Of a stretch of DNA of 64,000 nt, positions 25,079 to 34,200 are shown piece by piece. Source of the DNA: JACKDX01 sp964640175. GTDB lineage: Bacteria > Myxococcota_A > Polyangia > Polyangiales > GCA-016699535. The stretch lies in the NCBI GenBank assembly GCA_964640175.1, contig CAZXFW010000002.1:316738-380737 (forward strand), read 5' to 3'. Under the pieces are notes generated by a model. It had not been told where the DNA came from, did no database searches, and was given only the letters and a program-made list of their open reading frames with translations. Position 1 is the first letter of the stretch. Each line of letters starts with the position of its first letter. The translations under genes and the position numbers were made by a program.

Positions 25079-26350
25079 GTGGGCAAAACGTTGCAGAGGC
25101 GTTCTTCTATAGGCTTGGCATGTCTCGGCCTGTTAGGCGTCCAGTGCGCGACTTCTCAAAGCCATACTCCCGCTCCACAAAGCAGCCAAGCAAACCAGCA
25201 TACGCTACTGCCGCCTACAGCTAAGCCACCTCAAGGCAGCGGCACACAACGTCTCGCCGTCACGTCGCCCCTTAATGACCATTTCATCGACCCGGTCACC
25301 TTCGAAGGCCAAACTGCCCGGGGGCTTTATCTGACGGGTCCTTCGATGCGCCGGATGAAAAACCTCCAGGCGATATTACGTCAACTGAAACGCACACATT
25401 CAAATGCCGTCGTCATTGATATGAAAGACGATCAAGGCCGGATATTTTTTGACACCTCGGTCCCTGAACTACGCTCCCAGCGAAGCCGCCCCTATCAACA
25501 CATGCCGCAACTGGTGCGTCGTTTTAAGGAAGCTGGCGTGTACACCATTGGACGACTGGTGTGTTTTAACGATCCCGTATTGCCCACAAAATCCCCTTCA
25601 CGTGCCGTGCTCGATACCCGTCCTCACAAACACAAAGCACCTTGGGTGTCCTGGGGCAATGGCAACACATGGCTTGATCCCTACAACCCTGAAAACCACG
25701 ACCTTATCGTATCCATGGCCAAAGAAATCGCTGCGTTAGGGGTCGATGAGATTCAACTTGACTACATTCGCTTTCCCGTCGACCCAGGCACGCGCTTTGC
25801 AGCCTTCCCTCATCAAACCTCTGAGCCTCGCCGTTACGTGATTAAAGACATGTTACGTAAAATCGATGCCGCCATCTCCGTGCCTCTTAGCGTGGATGTT
25901 TTTGGCCTGACGGCATTTCGTGTGGGCGACCCCACGGGACTCGGACAGTCCTTGGAAGACTGGACCGAGCATGTCGAAATCTTTTCACCCATGCTCTACC
26001 TCAACAATATGAAATCCTGGAACAGAAATGTTGATGAGGGACGCGCCTACGCATTGGTGAACGCGGGCATCAGCCGCTTACGCCAACGCCTCGGACCCGG
26101 GCCCGTCATACGCCCCTACCTTCAGGCGTTCAGTGCCGGAGCTGACTATTTTAACGCAGGGTTCATCAGCGAGCAAGTCGTGGCAGCTCGCGTGGGCGGG
26201 GCCGATGGCTATTTATTCTGGCATCCGGCATCAAACTACGGAACGGTGGGTGCTGCCATGCGTCGAAAAGCCACCCGGGAGCCTTTTCATGTGGATCGGC
26301 GCCAGCAATGGCGAGAACGTCTATGGGCATCTAACCTTGCCCAGCGGTAA
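25079..26350 (+). CDS. DUF4015-type putative glycoside hydrolase, exported
   Basis: This is a 423-residue protein read from GTG 25079. The N-terminus is basic then hydrophobic (SIGLACLGLLGVQCATS); the cysteine may be a lipobox, but GVQC is a poor match. A low-complexity Pro/Ser/Gln linker follows. From about residue 75 the sequence follows the DUF4015 putative glycosidase domain, a TIM-barrel related to GH13: ARGLYLTGPSM, NAVVIDMKDDQGRIFF, WLDPYNPENHDL, GVDEIQLDYIRFPVD, ISVPLSVDVFGLTAF, DGYLFWHPASNYG. The D and E residues at strand ends suit catalysis, but the substrate is unknown; family members are suspected polysaccharide hydrolases. It diverges from the epimerase gene and is followed by a possible hairpin terminator. 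Confidence 0.85.
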   Translation: MGKTLQRRSSIGLACLGLLGVQCATSQSHTPAPQSSQANQHTLLPPTAKPPQGSGTQRLAVTSPLNDHFIDPVTFEGQTARGLYLTGPSMRRMKNLQAILRQLKRTHSNAVVIDMKDDQGRIFFDTSVPELRSQRSRPYQHMPQLVRRFKEAGVYTIGRLVCFNDPVLPTKSPSRAVLDTRPHKHKAPWVSWGNGNTWLDPYNPENHDLIVSMAKEIAALGVDEIQLDYIRFPVDPGTRFAAFPHQTSEPRRYVIKDMLRKIDAAISVPLSVDVFGLTAFRVGDPTGLGQSLEDWTEHVEIFSPMLYLNNMKSWNRNVDEGRAYALVNAGISRLRQRLGPGPVIRPYLQAFSAGADYFNAGFISEQVVAARVGGADGYLFWHPASNYGTVGAAMRRKATREPFHVDRRQQWRERLWASNLAQR

Positions 26351-26354
26351 ACCT

Positions 26355-26381
26355 CTTGGCACGAAAGCTCGTTTAGCCAAG
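26355..26381 (+). terminator. Possible hairpin after the DUF4015 gene
   Basis: CTTGGC (26355-26360) pairs with GCCAAG (26376-26381), and inner ACGA (26361-26364) pairs with TCGT (26369-26372) around AAGC, leaving a 3-base bulge. It starts 5 bp after the stop codon. No T-run follows, so it is only a weak terminator candidate. Confidence 0.3.
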
Positions 26382-26474
26382 TGATTTCCTCACCACTATT
26401 AGATACCATACTCGGATGGTCGGATTGTCCTTGGGGGCTATGCCATCGCTACATCCTCTGACACGGGGGTGCCG

Positions 26475-29400
26475 ATGACATTGCTGCATTCAGCAGCCTT
26501 AGAAGGCTTGCTTGCGGAGCAAGGGCTTGATCGACAAATTGCTCTGCTACGCGCGGAGGAGCAAGCCTGCGATGATGCCATGCAGCGCGCAGCCCTTCTT
26601 TGTGAAATTGGAACCCTTATCGAAGAACGGCAAGGCAATGAAAGTCTCGCCATTCGTGATTACCTTGCAGCGTTTAATCTTGCGCCGCAGTTCCGACCTT
26701 CTCTTTACGCACTGATTCGCATATTTGAACGGCGTCGGTCGTTTAAGAACTTGGTTAAGCTCTATGAAGCCGAAGCCAATGCGGCAGGGACTGCCCGAGA
26801 AAAAGCCTCTGCACTCGTCGACAGTGGAACACTGCTGGAAGACCATCTTGAACAAATCGACCTTGGACGCTCGATGTTGGAAGAAGCGGCCCTCTTGGAT
26901 CCTTCGCTGCAAGTGACATGGCTCATGTTAGAGCGTTCTGCGCGAAGGGCGGGAGATCACGAAGCCGCAGAGCGCGGCGTCGCGATGCTTGCAGACCATG
27001 TGGAAGATCCTCAATGGAAAGCCGTCTTAAATGCAGAGTCGGCAATTGCGCTTTCAGAACGTGGCAGAATCGATGAAGCCATCAAGTTGCTACGTAGCTG
27101 TATCAAACAGGGTAGCGAGGCGTGGCTTTACCTTCAACAGCTTGAATACATTGCGCGTAAGCATCGCAGGCACCATGTGTTGATCGATGCGCTAGAGCAA
27201 CGCGCCCTACTCCTGAACACGCCACATGAGAATGCAGGCGTTCCGCTACAGCCTCAAAGTCCTACGGCACAACGTTACGCTGCTGCGCTATGGGCTGAAG
27301 TCGCTCGGCTGCGGATTCATCATGACAATGATGCTCAGTTGGCCCTTCAGTCGTATCAACGTGCTATCGCCGCCGCACCTGACAACATCGCCCTGTTGAT
27401 GGACATGTGCGTTCACATCGCCAAAACTCCATACACGCAAGACGCTCTTGCCTGCATCCATGCCCTCATAGAAAAGGTTCCTCCCCCTTCCTTACTTGGA
27501 ACATTACACATACTTGAAGCAGAAATCCTTCAGTCGAATGGTCAATCAGACCATGCGCGAGGCGCATTTCAAAAGGCCATTGCGGCCTGCCCACAGTCTT
27601 CTATTGCTCATCTGCTTTTTTACGATCATGTAAGACGTGCGTATCCACCTGATGCACGGATCGAAATTTTGTTGGAATGGAGCGCACGTAACCCTAGCCA
27701 GGCACTTAACCTGCGATGGGAGGCAGCGCAAATTGCAGCCGATGAACTCAATGATGCGTCCAAGGCACGGACGCTTTATCAAAGCGCAGCACTCGGTACC
27801 GACCAACCCACTACAATTCTTCGAGAGTTGTACGGAAATCTCCTCAAGCTCGGAGACTTGTACGCGGCCAGAGAGATAGGCTCCACATTATTAGCAGGAT
27901 ATCTCGAAAACTCAGAACGCAGCGCACTGCTCCGTGATCAATACGAACTGCTTCGAGATGTCTTTGGAGATTTGGACGCCACTCAGGAACTCCTCAAAGA
28001 AGCGCTGCACGTACCTGCAGCCTTGGCGTGGGCGCCTGATGCTGCACGGATCTTTGCAGCCATGAATGATCATGCTTCGCTGTGTGGCGAAGCCCATGAC
28101 ACACTTGGCGAACAATGTTCTGATGCCAGACTGGCAGCCGCGCATTTCTGCGCAGCCGCACGTTCTCATGTAAGAGCAAAAAGCTATGCGGCGGCGTCAT
28201 TATCTCTTGAACGTGTTCTGTCACTGGTGCCGCACCACGCGTATGCGGCATCGCTATTGCAATACTTAGTACAATCCGGAGAGCGCTCTTCTGAGCTCAT
28301 TGCCCTGTACAGACAAGCGTCCCTACACAGCTCCGAGCCTAGTGGCCTGGAGTCCTCCTTGTTGGCAACAGCGTTTGAAGCGGAAGTAAACCAAGACTTT
28401 GCAACCGCCATACAAACTTACCAACAACTGTATCAGTTAAATCCAAATGCAGTCGCTGCAAGCTGGCATTTGCGTCGCCTTGCATTACGCCTTGGAAGAA
28501 AAGATCTATTGGAACAAGCATTGCAAGGGCTCGCCTCTCGCGAAGAAGCAACCCGACGCCCGGGGTTTGCAGTACTTGAACTTGCCGCGCTTAAAGACCT
28601 TGTAAAGGCCGACCCAACATCCTCTCAGTCCACCCTGTATTCCTTGCTACATCATCCGGATATGGGTGCCGCTGCCGCTCTCATGCTGCTTACCCAACCG
28701 CTAACTGCATCGAACATTGACTACACTCAAGCAGCATTGCAGCGATTGTCGCGAGGAGAGCCAAGCCCTGCCTACTGGGCCCTGCAACGCGACTATGTTG
28801 CCCTGGCCTTCCAACCCTCGACAGAGAAAAACGTAGGAACGCCTGGCACCATCATTGACGACCTGCTCCATACAAACCCGAAAGATTTTATGGGCCATTG
28901 GAGCAAACTGCGTCTTCTAACCAATCCCTCCGGCGATGCGGACCAGCGCTCTGAACTACTGATGAAAGCAGCCAAAACCACTGCAGATCAACATGCCTCA
29001 AGCGATCTGATGCTTCATGCCATACGAACAAAAATGCTTTCGGATGCAAACGACGCTCAAGGAGATGCTGTCATCTATGCCCATGACATTGCACCTCAAG
29101 CAGACCCTCTCATTACAGCTACCGCCTTTGATGAAACCTTATCCGGTGGCGACGATCCAGAGATGCGCACCAAAGCCTTTGAGATCTGGATGCAGCATGT
29201 CGGTCCCACATGGAGCATGAACGCCAGAGCCGCTCTTGGGCGAACATTGGCCACAGCAGGTCGCTATGAAGATGCCACTCGCGTACTTAGTGAAGTCCTC
29301 ACACAAGACAACGAAGACTTGGCTTCGTGGGAAGCATTACGCTTCGTCGCACGGCAAACAGGCAAGTGGGAAATGGCTGCGCGTGCATGTGACATGTTAA

Positions 29401-31235
29401 GTAACCATGGATCTGCTTCTCTTAAAGCATCCTTACTCGAAGAGTCTGCACTTATTTGGTTAAATGAGGTGCGTAACGAGGCAGAAGCGGAACCACGATT
29501 AAAACATGCTTTGGAACTCGATCCTTCTTTGCGACTTGCCTACGATCATTATTACCGTCTTTTACGCAAACGAAACGATACCCTAGGACTTCTTGATCTC
29601 TTGCGAGGACGTCTTGGCGTAGTGTCCGACACTAAAGAACGCTGCCGCTTATACTATGAACAGGCGATTCTTTTTCGTTCCATCGGCAATCTTGATGAAT
29701 GCAATCAGTCTGTCAAACACATACTCGCCAGCGATCCAAAGCATGTTGGCGCCCTGGCGCTTTTGGCAGAAACTTCGACGATGCTTGAACAATGGGATAC
29801 CGCTGTCACTGTGTTACGTCAGCTTGCGGATGCAGAAGTTCCTGTCTCCCAACGGCGCCTTTCCAGGCTTACAGTAGCAAACATACTGGAACGCAAAAAA
29901 AATGACCCCAAAGCTGCTCTTACAGAATTAGCCCTTTTGGAACAAAGCAATGGCATTGATGATGAACTGCTTATGCGTTCAGCTCAAATTGCTGAACGCA
30001 TTGGAGACTACCCGTATGCCATTACGAAATGGGAACAACTCTCCCACCGCACTTCGGGAATAGACCGCGCCGCATACCAAAAGCGGATTGCACGCATCTA
30101 TGCTCATAATCTCCATAACCAAGCCAAAGCGATGCAAGCATACCAAGCGGCCTTGCAGTCAAACCCTGCAGACACCGAAGCATGTGAGGAATTAATTAAT
30201 CACACCTTGAATCCTCAAGTTGTCCATCAGCTCATTTTTGATGTTCGTCAACATCTTTACCGCATGCTTGATCCCAATCCCCTTGAACCCACAGCACTAC
30301 GCAAACTTTTACGTGCTGCCGTGTGGGCAAAGGATCTCGACAGGCAGCAAGCTATCCTGGACGTGCTTGTCATTCTTGGACTTGCTTCCGATGAAGAACA
30401 CAACCAGTGGTCCGAGCTTCGTCCACAATCATCGCATGTGCTTGAAGGGATGTTTGACAATGACATGGTTCAACACATCACGGCACTGCCAGCATCCGGA
30501 CCCGCAGACTCTGTTCTCAAAATCCTCGCTCAAACACTAGGAAACAAACCTTCGCACGAACTGAAGCGATTGGGCGTAGAACGAAGCCACCGTATCAAAA
30601 ACAAAACACCCTGCAATCAACGCGATGAACTTCTTATGCTTTGCTCAGCATTTCAGGTTAATGTATCCGAGGTCTACTTAGGTGGGCACACGCGTGAAGG
30701 CATTGCAGCCCTGGGAGACAGCAAGTCCTGCACTTGGGTTATCGGTACTGAAATCACATCACCTCTTACACCCATTAGCCGTTTCGCTGTTGGCCAACTA
30801 CTCTATGGATTGAAAACAGGGCTTGTGCCGCTTATGCGGCGACAAAGTAACCAAGTTGCGGCGATCATGTTCGATGTGGCGGAAGCAATGCAGTTTATGT
30901 TTCCTCAAAGTGTCAGCTATTTTGATCAAGAACATTTGGCTCCTGGAATTATGCAAAATTTGACGAGCAAAGCACGTCGCACGCTTGACGCTCTTTGGCC
31001 TCAAATTGAACTTTCTGGACAGCCAATTGTGGATCGATGTCACGCCCTGGAACGCTCAGCCATGCGAACTGGCCTTTTGCTTGCCAACGACCTGGATGCT
31101 GTTTTGCGGTTCGTGGTGGGTCCTTTATTGGACTCTGCACACATTGTAGCCTCCGAGTTAGCAACAGATCTCGTAAGATTTTGGATTTCAGACGAGGCTT
31201 CTTTACTACGTAAACAACTGGGCATTGCACGATGA
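26475..31235 (+). CDS. Giant TPR protein 1 with C-terminal degenerate peptidase-like domain
   Basis: This is a 1586-residue helical-repeat protein. ATG 26475 was chosen because GGGGG (26465-26469) lies 5 bp upstream; a GTG at 26469 is the alternative. Tetratricopeptide-like units run through most of the length, with recurring ALxLDPxxxxA and YxxALxxxPxN patterns (AIRDYLAAFNLAPQFRP, AYQAALQSNPADTEACEELI). There is no signal peptide. The last 230 residues leave the repeat pattern. VSEVYLGGHTREGIAAL, TWVIGTEITSPL and SRFAVGQLLYGLKTGL resemble the layout of M48-type zincins but without HExxH, so catalysis is unlikely. The gene overlaps the next giant TPR gene by 4 bases (ATGA), and that protein ends in a similar domain. 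A large scaffold is likely; the partners are unknown. Confidence 0.85.
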   Translation: MTLLHSAALEGLLAEQGLDRQIALLRAEEQACDDAMQRAALLCEIGTLIEERQGNESLAIRDYLAAFNLAPQFRPSLYALIRIFERRRSFKNLVKLYEAEANAAGTAREKASALVDSGTLLEDHLEQIDLGRSMLEEAALLDPSLQVTWLMLERSARRAGDHEAAERGVAMLADHVEDPQWKAVLNAESAIALSERGRIDEAIKLLRSCIKQGSEAWLYLQQLEYIARKHRRHHVLIDALEQRALLLNTPHENAGVPLQPQSPTAQRYAAALWAEVARLRIHHDNDAQLALQSYQRAIAAAPDNIALLMDMCVHIAKTPYTQDALACIHALIEKVPPPSLLGTLHILEAEILQSNGQSDHARGAFQKAIAACPQSSIAHLLFYDHVRRAYPPDARIEILLEWSARNPSQALNLRWEAAQIAADELNDASKARTLYQSAALGTDQPTTILRELYGNLLKLGDLYAAREIGSTLLAGYLENSERSALLRDQYELLRDVFGDLDATQELLKEALHVPAALAWAPDAARIFAAMNDHASLCGEAHDTLGEQCSDARLAAAHFCAAARSHVRAKSYAAASLSLERVLSLVPHHAYAASLLQYLVQSGERSSELIALYRQASLHSSEPSGLESSLLATAFEAEVNQDFATAIQTYQQLYQLNPNAVAASWHLRRLALRLGRKDLLEQALQGLASREEATRRPGFAVLELAALKDLVKADPTSSQSTLYSLLHHPDMGAAAALMLLTQPLTASNIDYTQAALQRLSRGEPSPAYWALQRDYVALAFQPSTEKNVGTPGTIIDDLLHTNPKDFMGHWSKLRLLTNPSGDADQRSELLMKAAKTTADQHASSDLMLHAIRTKMLSDANDAQGDAVIYAHDIAPQADPLITATAFDETLSGGDDPEMRTKAFEIWMQHVGPTWSMNARAALGRTLATAGRYEDATRVLSEVLTQDNEDLASWEALRFVARQTGKWEMAARACDMLSNHGSASLKASLLEESALIWLNEVRNEAEAEPRLKHALELDPSLRLAYDHYYRLLRKRNDTLGLLDLLRGRLGVVSDTKERCRLYYEQAILFRSIGNLDECNQSVKHILASDPKHVGALALLAETSTMLEQWDTAVTVLRQLADAEVPVSQRRLSRLTVANILERKKNDPKAALTELALLEQSNGIDDELLMRSAQIAERIGDYPYAITKWEQLSHRTSGIDRAAYQKRIARIYAHNLHNQAKAMQAYQAALQSNPADTEACEELINHTLNPQVVHQLIFDVRQHLYRMLDPNPLEPTALRKLLRAAVWAKDLDRQQAILDVLVILGLASDEEHNQWSELRPQSSHVLEGMFDNDMVQHITALPASGPADSVLKILAQTLGNKPSHELKRLGVERSHRIKNKTPCNQRDELLMLCSAFQVNVSEVYLGGHTREGIAALGDSKSCTWVIGTEITSPLTPISRFAVGQLLYGLKTGLVPLMRRQSNQVAAIMFDVAEAMQFMFPQSVSYFDQEHLAPGIMQNLTSKARRTLDALWPQIELSGQPIVDRCHALERSAMRTGLLLANDLDAVLRFVVGPLLDSAHIVASELATDLVRFWISDEASLLRKQLGIAR

Positions 31236-34200
31236 CTGAGCGGTTTGACGAGTTTGAAGATGAGACCGGCCAGTTGCTCGACCGCCGTACGCAGGTGTCG
31301 TTGGCATCGGAACCAACGCGGGTCAACGCCTCTATTGCACAAGAAAACACAGCGGCATTTTCAGACGTTACAGACGCTGAGTTGGATTCGCTACTGACAG
31401 ATCTGGAAAGGTTCAATGACGATCAGGCCTCTGTCGTTGTTCCCTTGGCCTCGCTCTCTGACCAGCCATCCATTCCCTCTCAACGCGATCGCGCTACATT
31501 ACCTGACAAGCCAACCTACCCCAGTAAGCCTCGTACATTGTTTTTGGCTTCTGATCTTCCACCTCTACCCACTGATGACAGTCAAAAAATTGAGATTACG
31601 GCATCACCCAACGACAAAGGAGCCACAGCTGCGCTCGAATCGCTTCGCATTGAAAGCAGCGCGAAACGCCCTGCGGCCGCACTGAATACACTGCACCTTT
31701 CAGAACGGATAGCTCTATTAAAGGATCTCTCAAAGTCCCAAAAGGGGAATGTACGGGCTGGCCTCTTGGTTTCCGCAGCTGAACTTTGTGAACAAGTAGG
31801 CGATGCCACTCAAGCGAGAGCACTCTACAAAGAGGCGCTTAGTGCTGCTCCTTTCAATATTCTCGCATTGCGTGCCTTGCGGCGTGATGCCCTGATGCGT
31901 AAGTCATGGACGGAAGCTGCCCAACTTCTAGAATCGGAAGCTTCCCTGCCGCTCAACGCAGAAGAACGTGCACTTGCCTTGGTGTTTCTAGCAGAACTGC
32001 AATGGCAAAAACTGGATAATCCCCAAGCCGCTATAAGTGCCGCCAAACAAGCGCTAGCGTTGCGGCCTCAAAGTGTCGCTGCCGGACTTTTACTTTTTAA
32101 TCTCTATATCACTCAAGGCCAGGAACACGATGCCTATGCTGTCATCAATGACGTTGCATACCATTGGCATGATAAAGCCGTACAAGCCGTTTTGTTTACT
32201 GATTGCGCCCGTTTTGCAGAACGACAAGGCAATGTGAAACAAGCACGTCAATCCTATGAGTCGGCATTAACACTTGTTCCGACTGCATTAGAGGTGTTGT
32301 TTGGCATTGTTCGAACTGCACGGGCTACGTCCGATATCAACCGAGCGATCGAAGCGCTTCACAATGCCGAGGCCATTGTGCCTGAAGAACTCAAGGCGCC
32401 TTTAAAATGGTTACGATCCCGTTGGCTACACCTAGTGGCAGCACGGCCCGAAGAAGCGCTACGTGCAGTAGCAGGCTCCCAGCACCCGCTAACCGTTCGA
32501 ACGACAGCAGATGGGTTACTTGCCAAAGGCGACCTGCACCATGGTCTCCCCGCACTGAAAGCATGGATAGAGTTCACTGGAAGCACCGAACGGGCACTTG
32601 CTCTAGCAGAACTCGCCCTAAACCGTCTAAAGGAAGGCAAGCTTGAGGAAACGCTTCAGCTCCTCAAAGAAGCGGCACTGGCAGACGGCGCCATTGGAAG
32701 CATTCGTGCCATTCGTGAGCTCGCGGTACAGAAATACGGCGTCTCTACCGAGTTACTTGAAAAGGAGCCTAGACTTCATGCCTCAGAGACAAGCTCTGAG
32801 TCTCCCATCCGACGTGCAGCGCATTTTGTTCAAGACCCCCGAGGTTTTTCTGAGGAACTCTATTGGCTCAAACGTGCAGCGCAAGATGACGAAGATGCAC
32901 TTTGTGCCGATGTGCTGCTGCTGGATGTGGCTTGCTGTATGCACGATGAACAAAGCATCGCCGTTGGGCTAGAAAACCAAGCCCTCAGAACACCTCCCCA
33001 CCGCAGAGTAGGTGTATTGCTAGCCCTTTCCGAACTTGCAGCTAGATCCGCCGATCATGAACGCGCGGAAGAATTTCTAGAACAAGCGCGTGATATCGCC
33101 CAAGATCAACCCGTTGTCTTGAGACCATTGGGTCGTCTTAAGCATGCCAAAGGACCTCATGCAGCGGCCGAACTATGGCTGAAAGAAGCGCTCGCCACAG
33201 AAGGCCCTTGCGCCGCGTTTGCCGCCACTATGGCAGCTCGACTTTTTGAAAGCAGTAATCAGCCCATCCGAGCCATCGATGCATTACACTTGGCATTCAA
33301 AGCAGTGCCTTCCTATGAGCCTGCGGTGTGGTGTTTTGAACGCATTGCTTTAAATCGCAATGATTATGCGAACCTTGCACGGCTCTATGAAACGTTACTC
33401 ACGCACACGAGCGATCCTCAACAAAACCTTCATTACTTGTTTAATGCCATCCTAAGACACCGCGACGCAAAATCTCCGCAGATCACACACCTGATCGAAC
33501 AAGCTCTCGCAAGGGTTCCTTCAGACCCCATTCTCAGAGACATCGCCATACGGCATGAAGGTGTCTCTGCAAACACCAAAGCTTCTCTCATGGTGCAACA
33601 TACGGAGGACTATCCCGCAATTTTTGCTCAAGCACAGTACTTACGTGCCACGTGGACACTTCAAGACGCCTCACTTTTGAAAGAAGCAAGACCTTTCTTT
33701 GAAACATTGCGTTCCATAGTGCATGACAATGATATTTTCATATCACGAATACTGGACTATGCCGAAGATCCAAACATTGCACTTGAAAATTGCCTCCACG
33801 GCTTGGAGCGGACACAAGAAGACGCCACGACATTACTGCTGGATCGATTGACAGCCCTTGAACTTCAAAACCTCAACCTGCCTGTAGAAACGTTCGAGTC
33901 ACTACAGCGCTTTATCGAGCATCAGCCAAACCATATTCCTACGCTTCGCACGCTCCATCGTTTTTATTCACAGATAAACCGACCCGATGCAGAAGCAACC
34001 ATACTCACAAAATTCTCTATGGCCCTGACATCCCCTTCTGATCAAGCAGCCACAGCTCGATTGGGATCGCGGCTTTTGCTCTCCGCAAGCTCAGCCCGGC
34101 CAAGCGCCGCTGACAAGCTTCTATTCAGTTTGCCAAAAACAGCACTAATTGATCCATGGATTGCACGCCGGACAACAGCAAGCGCCATGTACACGAAACG

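Noticed and set aside
26357..26372. TGGCACGAAAGCTCG as a sigma-54 promoter for the giant TPR genes
   Set aside because: The -12 TTGC element is missing; the sequence is better read as part of a hairpin.
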